In this document: positions 4,922-8,459 of the stretch, in pieces
Layout of the letters: each line of letters opens with the position of its first letter
Numbering within the stretch: position 1 is the stretch's first letter
Assembly (NCBI GenBank): GCA_964523945.1
Contig: CAZGBU010000088.1
Location: 1-8,459 of the forward strand
Direction of reading: 5' to 3'
DNA: 8,459 nucleotides
Source of the DNA: CAKTOF01 sp964523945
GTDB lineage: Bacteria; Bacillota; Clostridia; Oscillospirales; Oscillospiraceae
Notes under the pieces: model-generated
Databases searched by the model: none
Told to the model about the DNA's origin: nothing
Seen by the model: only the letters and a program-made list of their open reading frames with translations
Position numbers and translations under genes: made by a program

Positions 4922-5319
4922 CTATCCATAGCGCCGCGCATCCCGCTCAAAACAGCGCGAGAGCGCGGCCAGGTCCAGCCGGCCGGCGGGAGATGCTGCT
5001 CCCGCCGCACCGGCGCTCCATGTGCCGGCCTCTGTCCGGTCCGGCGTGCCGGCCGCGCCGGACCACAGTGTGCCGGCTACCCCGCCCGCCGCCGCCGGCT
5101 GCCGCCAGATGGCGGATGACCGCCTCCTGCACCGTACCGGGAGACAGCAGCGCCAGCGCCGCGGCCACCTGCCGGTCGAGCAGCGTCGCCGGGGCCGCCC
5201 CGGCCGTTTCTGCAGCCGCCGCCGCAGCCGGGCCGGCCTGGTCCGTGCGCGCCGCCGCAGGACCGGCCGGTTCCGCGGCCCCCGCGGCCGGTTCTGTGTC
5301 CGCCGCACCGCGCCGCGCC
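4922..5319 (-). pseudogene. C-terminal part of a tail gene (chaperone or tape measure region), frame change inside
   Basis: Left of the gap the minus strand encodes an Ala/Pro-rich low-complexity stretch (AAGAAEPAGPAAARTDQAGP and similar), then TLLDRQVAAALALLSPGTVQ and EAVIRHLAAAG. Near 5085-5100 the sensible reading moves by +1 (equal to -2) in a GGC/GGGCGGGG tract and continues as GTLWSGAAGTPDRTEAGTWS to the end RLDLAALSRCFERDARRYG with TAG at 4924-4922, just before the LysM gene ribosome site. The unshifted frame continues to a stop at 4947 with an arginine-rich, unconvincing tail. The ERDARRYG ending looks conserved-type, but I cannot name the family. It may be the end of the chaperone gene, of a tape measure lost in the gap, or of a separate small protein. 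Confidence 0.45.
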
Positions 5320-5419
5320 NNNNNNNNNNNNNNNNNNNNNNNNNNNNNNNNNNNNNNNNNNNNNNNNNNNNNNNNNNNNNNNNNNNNNNNNNNNNNNNNN
5401 NNNNNNNNNNNNNNNNNNN
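5320..5419. other. 100-N scaffold gap where a tape measure gene would be expected
   Basis: It is a run of exactly 100 N between chaperone-like and LysM-upstream coding DNA. The edges share only GCCGCGCC, which in such GC-rich DNA may be chance. In Xkd-type clusters the tape measure gene lies here, so the gap could hide much more than 100 bases. Confidence 0.9.
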
Positions 5420-5903
5420 GCCGCGCCTCGTATTCGCGCGCGTCGAGCAATGTGTGCAGCGCGCACAGCAGATAGTCCGCATCGGTCATGCCGCGCGCCG
5501 CGGCAGAGGCAGGCAGCACGTGGAAGCTGCGCAGCACGCGCCATTTCAGCCGCTCGTACGGGCTGTCCGCCAGCGCGTCGAGCAGCGCCGCATGCTCCGC
5601 TTCGTCGTCTGTCGGCGACGGATTGTCGCGTCTGCGCAGCGCCGCGTACTGTTCGCCGAGCGATGCGATCTCGTCCGGCTTCAGCCGCCGCAGCACCTGC
5701 GCCGCGTCGCGGAATACCCGCCGCCGCCCGCGCCGGAGCGCGCGGGCGAGCACCGCGGCGGGCAGCGCCAGCACAAACCGCGCCGCGTCGCCGCCTGCGG
5801 CCCGGGCTGCCTCCGCCCGGGCCTGCAACATCTCGTGCGCGCGCAGCAGGCGCATCGTGCACCGCCCGGCGGGCGCGCTGCGCGCCGCGCCGAGCACCTC
5901 CAT
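5420..5903 (-). CDS. Tail assembly chaperone-like protein (XkdN type), C-terminus lost in gap
   Basis: The chosen start, ATG at 5903, overlaps the previous stop as TGATG; a second ATG at 5855 (MRLLRAHEMLQARAEAARAA) is an alternative and neither has a strong ribosome site. About 161 residues are visible. Features are VLARALRRGRRRVF, VLRRLKPDEIASLGEQYAAL, RRRDNPSPTDDE, then SPYERLKWRVLRSFHVLP and MTDADYLLCALHTLLDAREY up to the gap. An ALARAL..R+VF then EIxxLxxxY pattern, in a gene between tube and tape measure positions, fits the tail assembly chaperones that coat the tape measure during tail assembly. The family call rests on pattern and position only. The reading continues open into the gap. 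Confidence 0.55.
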
Positions 5904-6313
5904 CAGGCCGCGACCTGGGTACGGCGGCTTGCGGTCAGCGTGACCTGCTCGAGCACCATACCGCCGACCTCGGCGCGCTCGGACAGCTCTGCCCACTCGC
6001 AGCCGGAGTAGATCACACGGCTGTCCGGCCGGCAGACGACCAGGTTGAAGTCCGAGAGCGTGTGGAAGTCCAGCCCGTCGGAGACGGCCTCGTCGGTCGC
6101 ATACAGCCGGCTCAGCTCGATTGTGTACGCGGCGTTGCCGCGGATGGTGGCGAGCGGCTCGGCCTGCCCGAACGCCTCGACGGTGCGCGCCTGGCGCGTG
6201 CTGACGGCGCGGCAGCTCTGTACGACGGCGACGCGCACGCCGGGCTGGGCACGCACGGTCTCAAAGCCGGCCTGTGTCAGCGCCGCGCGCACGGAAGAGA
6301 TCAGCTGCTGCAC
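5903..6313 (-). CDS. Small tail-tube-like or tail-completion protein
   Basis: GTG at 6313 is preceded at seven bases by GGAGGGG and overlaps the end of the previous gene by 13 bases. The 136-residue protein starts (M)QQLISSVRAALTQAGF, a start like tail completion proteins, but its body is beta-rich: NAAYTIELSRLYAT, FHTLSDFNLVVCRP, SRVIYSGCEWAELSE, GGMVLEQVTLTASRR. Alternating strands with a charged loop are what tail tube proteins of the XkdM type show, although XkdM starts differently. It is the only candidate for a tail tube in the window and there is no sheath gene beside it. A tail terminator is the main alternative. Confidence 0.45.
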   Translation of the reverse strand: MQQLISSVRAALTQAGFETVRAQPGVRVAVVQSCRAVSTRQARTVEAFGQAEPLATIRGNAAYTIELSRLYATDEAVSDGLDFHTLSDFNLVVCRPDSRVIYSGCEWAELSERAEVGGMVLEQVTLTASRRTQVAA

Positions 6314-6648
6314 AGCGTTTCCCCTCCGTCCCGGACCAGAAGGCCCCAGAAATAGACCGCCTCGCCGCCGGCGCAGATGCGCTCGGCGCGCCGGATCAGA
6401 TAGCTTGCGGTCCCGGCGCGCATGGAGACCGCATCGTCCAGCGCGCACGCCGCCGGGGCGAGGCAGACGTACTGCTCCGGCCCGATTAGTCCGGTGCCGC
6501 GCGCGGTGAACGCCATCGCCTGGCGGCTGACGGCGCGCACCGGCTCGATCAGCGCGCGGACGGTCGTCTCCGTCCCGTCCGCGCCGGTCACCGCGATGGG
6601 CTCGCCATAGCGTGCGAGCAGCCGGGCAAACAGCCGTGCGGCGCTCAT
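6301..6648 (-). CDS. Head-tail connector / head closure-type protein
   Basis: ATG at 6648 overlaps the previous stop as ATGA. The 115-residue protein (MSAARLFARLLARYGEPIAV) holds TTVRALIEPVRAVSRQ and GPEQYVCLAPAACAL, a short beta-barrel-like pattern typical of XkdH / head closure proteins that join the connector ring to the tail. The strands EAVYFWGLLVRDG lie near the end. No catalytic motif is visible. The call rests on length, on strand pattern and on the place directly after a gp6-like connector. Confidence 0.5.
   Translation of the reverse strand: MSAARLFARLLARYGEPIAVTGADGTETTVRALIEPVRAVSRQAMAFTARGTGLIGPEQYVCLAPAACALDDAVSMRAGTASYLIRRAERICAGGEAVYFWGLLVRDGGETLCSS
6321..6327 (-). promoter_or_regulatory. 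Ribosome binding site for the GTG start at 6313
   Basis: GGAGGGG on the minus strand is seven bases before GTG at 6313 and lies inside the preceding gene. It is the reason for choosing GTG there; no in-frame ATG lies nearby. Confidence 0.75.
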
Positions 6649-7007
6649 CCCCGCACCCCCCGGAAGCGAAAGCCGTCCTCGACGTACGGGGCCATCAGCA
6701 GCTCCGCCTGGGTTTTCAACGCGTCGGCCGCGGCGCTGCGGCCGGTGAGCGAGACGCACAGGTCGCCCGCCGCAAACGACGCCGCGCCGTCCGCGCCGAG
6801 CCCGGCGCTGTGGGCGCACAGCGCGAGCCATGCCGCCGCGCACAGGAAGCTCTCGCGGCAGTCCGTCTCGGTGAGTCCGGGGCGCAGACGGGCGCGCAGC
6901 CCGTCCGCGCTGGCCTGGCACAGCGTGCGCAGCGCCGTCTGCTCCGCATCGTCCGCCGGTGCGGCGAATACCGCCGCCATCGTGTAGATGTCGTCGAGCA
7001 GTGCCAT
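6645..7007 (-). CDS. gp6-like head-tail connector protein
   Basis: The 120-residue, mostly helical protein begins MALLDDIYTMAAVFAAPADD one base after the major capsid stop (TGAGATG). Its length, helical make-up (CRESFLCAAAWLALCAH, ALKTQAELLMAPYV) and place immediately after the capsid gene fit the gp6/gp15-type adaptor family that forms a ring below the portal. No strong ribosome site is visible, so translation probably depends on coupling to the capsid gene. Sequence motifs of the family are weak and position carries most of the call. Confidence 0.55.
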   Translation of the reverse strand: MALLDDIYTMAAVFAAPADDAEQTALRTLCQASADGLRARLRPGLTETDCRESFLCAAAWLALCAHSAGLGADGAASFAAGDLCVSLTGRSAAADALKTQAELLMAPYVEDGFRFRGVRG

Positions 7008-7008
7008 C

Positions 7009-8031
7009 TCAGATTACCAGCACCTTGACCGCCTCGGCGCAGATCTTGCCGAAGCCGGCGATCGAGGTGATCGCGGCGCGCTCGAGCTGGCGGTCGATCA
7101 GCTTGTCGTATTCGACGCTCACGTCGCCCGCCCGCACCAGCTCGAGGGCATAGCGCCGGTCGAGGCCGATGATCCGGCCCGCGGGCGCGCAGTCGGTGTG
7201 GACGAGCTCCGCGCCGAGCGGCGTGCCGATCGCGCCGGAGCCCTGGAAGTTCAGCCCGGCGGCCGGATTCTGCAGCTCGTCAAGCTGCAGCATGGAGACG
7301 ATCACATCCGGGCAGACGAGCATGGTGTTCATCTCATACGGCGAAAAGCGCGCCCACAGCTCGACGAGCTGGGCGTAGCCCAGCGTGCCGGCGGTGCCGG
7401 TCATCGGGCTGGTACCGATCTTGAGCGTCTCGGCGGCGTTGTTGTTGCCGTCGCCGTCCACGAGCACCTCGACGGCGTCGCGCAGGTGCATCGTCTGGAT
7501 GTACGAGCCGATCTGGCGCAGCGTGACCGAAAACAGGTCGAGCTTCTGGAACCGGATCGCCTCGTACGATGCGAGCAGCATCCGGCCGCGCTTGTGGAGC
7601 GAGACGAGATTGGACTTCGAGCGGATCTCGGTGACGGGGATCTGCGCGCCCTCGGCCACGCGGGCGAGCTCCTTGTCGTCGTCCGCGGTCGCGGCGTAGA
7701 TGCTGCGGTAGTCCATCGCGTCGATCGTGGTCGTTGTCGCGGTGATCTTGGGCAGGATGCTGCCGGATTTCATGCCGGTGCGGACCGTGCGCGCGATGAA
7801 CTCCGGGAAGAGCACGGCCGCATCCGACGTGCGGAAGAATTTTTCGACCGGGTCGGAGTAGGCACCCTTGACGCGGATGTCAAAGCGTTTGAGCTGGCGC
7901 TGGAACGCATCCGTGCCCTCGAGCGCGGTGCCGCGGTAGTTCTCGCTCGGGTCGAGCGATTCGAGTACCTGTGCAAAGGGCCTGCCCTCGCGGTACATGC
8001 CCTTTTCAAGCTTCAGCGATTCATAAGACAT
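7009..8031 (-). CDS. Major capsid protein, HK97 fold
   Basis: The 340-residue protein starts at ATG 8031, six bases after GGAGGG. It begins MSYESLKLEKGMYREGRPFA, has a helical N-terminal region up to about residue 65, then SDAAVLFPEFIARTVRTGMK, a Thr-rich loop (ATTTTID), a charged segment RSKSNLVSLHKRGRMLLASY and a helix around FSVTLRQIGSYI. A C-terminal GRIIGLDRRYALEL (about 285-298) is followed by a paired strand VSVEYDKLIDRQLERAA. This succession and length fit HK97-fold capsid proteins of Firmicutes phages. No encapsulin-specific feature is seen, and cement and connector genes on either side support a phage head. It carries no obvious protease domain or signal peptide. Confidence 0.82.
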   Translation of the reverse strand: MSYESLKLEKGMYREGRPFAQVLESLDPSENYRGTALEGTDAFQRQLKRFDIRVKGAYSDPVEKFFRTSDAAVLFPEFIARTVRTGMKSGSILPKITATTTTIDAMDYRSIYAATADDDKELARVAEGAQIPVTEIRSKSNLVSLHKRGRMLLASYEAIRFQKLDLFSVTLRQIGSYIQTMHLRDAVEVLVDGDGNNNAAETLKIGTSPMTGTAGTLGYAQLVELWARFSPYEMNTMLVCPDVIVSMLQLDELQNPAAGLNFQGSGAIGTPLGAELVHTDCAPAGRIIGLDRRYALELVRAGDVSVEYDKLIDRQLERAAITSIAGFGKICAEAVKVLVI

Positions 8032-8049
8032 TGCATACCCTCCTTGTTG

Positions 8050-8394
8050 TTACAGCCACATGCCGAGCGTGCCGGCGGTCGTATCGACGGAGACGACCAG
8101 AAACTCATGGCCGTCCGCGTCTGCTTTGACGCCGCCGCTGCCGTCGGCGGCAAGCGCGCACCAGCCGGTCGCCGGGGCGGTCTGGCCGGTGTAGGGGAGC
8201 TCGATATAGCCCTTGGTCTGGACGCTGGCCGCCCCGCCGCGCACCGCGCGGATGACGCCGAAGAAGCCGTCGCCGGCGCTGCACACGGCGGCCTTGCCGC
8301 CGTCGGATTTGCAGACCTTGCCGATGTCGTCGGCCGTCGCCGCCGTTTCGAATGTGACGGTCTCCGCGCCGATGCCCTGGAATGAGAATTTCAT
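8050..8394 (-). CDS. Capsid cement / decoration-like protein (DUF2190 type)
   Basis: The 114-residue protein starts at ATG 8394, about eight bases after AAGGAGG, and ends 18 bases before the capsid start. Its sequence is small, beta-rich and Gly/Ala-rich: MKFSFQGIGAETVTFE, GDGFFGVIRAVRGGAASVQT, KGYIELPYTG, LVVSVDTTAGTLGMWL. Such proteins directly upstream of a major capsid gene usually bind the outside of the head and stabilise it. The family assignment is from pattern and position. Confidence 0.65.
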   Translation of the reverse strand: MKFSFQGIGAETVTFETAATADDIGKVCKSDGGKAAVCSAGDGFFGVIRAVRGGAASVQTKGYIELPYTGQTAPATGWCALAADGSGGVKADADGHEFLVVSVDTTAGTLGMWL

Positions 8395-8406
8395 GCTGTT
8401 TCCTCC

Positions 8407-8459
8407 TTAGATTGCTGGATTGAATAAAAACCCGCGGGCGCTGATTCCATCTTCAAACG
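8407..8459 (-). CDS. C-terminal end of an upstream gene (partial)
   Basis: The frame ending in TAA at 8409-8407 reads FEDGISARGFLFNPAI and its stop overlaps the ribosome site of the cement gene, a typical operon junction. A second open frame ends RLKMESAPAGFYSIQQSKEE... with a TGA overlapping the cement ATG as ATGA, so which frame is real is not certain. By gene order this would be a scaffold, protease or minor head protein, but 16 residues do not allow a name. Confidence 0.4.
   Translation of the reverse strand, partial: FEDGISARGFLFNPAI

Noticed and set aside
7009..8031. Encapsulin nanocompartment shell instead of a phage capsid
   Set aside because: Cement, connector and tail genes follow in phage order and no cargo gene or targeting tail is visible.
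6988..8385. Plus-strand open frame of 465 codons opposite the capsid and cement genes
   Set aside because: It mirrors the codons of the capsid gene, is rich in Arg, Asp, Val and His, and shows no family pattern or ribosome site.

Overview
The window looks like part of a tailed prophage, or a phage-derived particle locus, in a GC-rich Gram-positive bacterium, most likely of the class Clostridia (Oscillospiraceae-like). The reasons are very GC-rich coding DNA, strong GGAGG-type ribosome sites before most genes, and a PBSX/Xkd-type order of head and tail genes. This taxon is inferred from gene style, not from a marker gene. The record holds three runs of exactly 100 N (2646-2745, 3987-4086, 5320-5419), so it is a scaffold, probably from short reads, and the true gap lengths are unknown.

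Layout: all supported genes except a possible stub at the far left lie on the minus strand and are read from right to left. The order is: end of an unknown gene (8459-8407), capsid cement-like protein (8394-8050), HK97-fold major capsid protein (8031-7009), two head-tail connector-type proteins (7007-6645, 6648-6301), a small tail-tube-like protein (6313-5903), a tail assembly chaperone-like protein cut by a gap (5903-5420), a C-terminal fragment of that or another gene (5319-4922), a LysM baseplate hub protein (4909-4319), an XkdQ/gpD-like hub protein cut by a gap (4322-3759), a gpV-like spike (3762-3373), an XkdS/gp25-like protein with a frameshift (3392-3049), baseplate J (3052-1908, with a gap) and a YmfQ/XkdU-like tail protein (1907-1296). 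Most junctions are 1-20 base overlaps or direct abutments, so this is one translationally coupled operon that builds the head-tail joint, tail and baseplate.

Beyond the operon, a frameshifted four-helix membrane protein gene (1231-561) follows behind a good sigma-A promoter embedded in the end of the ymfQ-like gene (1326-1298). It occupies the place where tail fibre and lysis genes would be expected and resembles a moron (an independently expressed cargo gene). From about 560 to 42 there is no gene but a dense series of near-perfect hairpins, two of which are copies of the same 32-base sequence.

Main points of interest: baseplate genes of the contractile-tail type but no sheath gene at the usual place; the tape measure gene absent or hidden in a gap; the hairpin array; the promoter-equipped membrane gene; and three single-base frame breaks in GC-rich tracts that mean either base-level errors or an element in decay. 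No family assignment could be checked against a database; all rest on recognition of sequence patterns and gene order.
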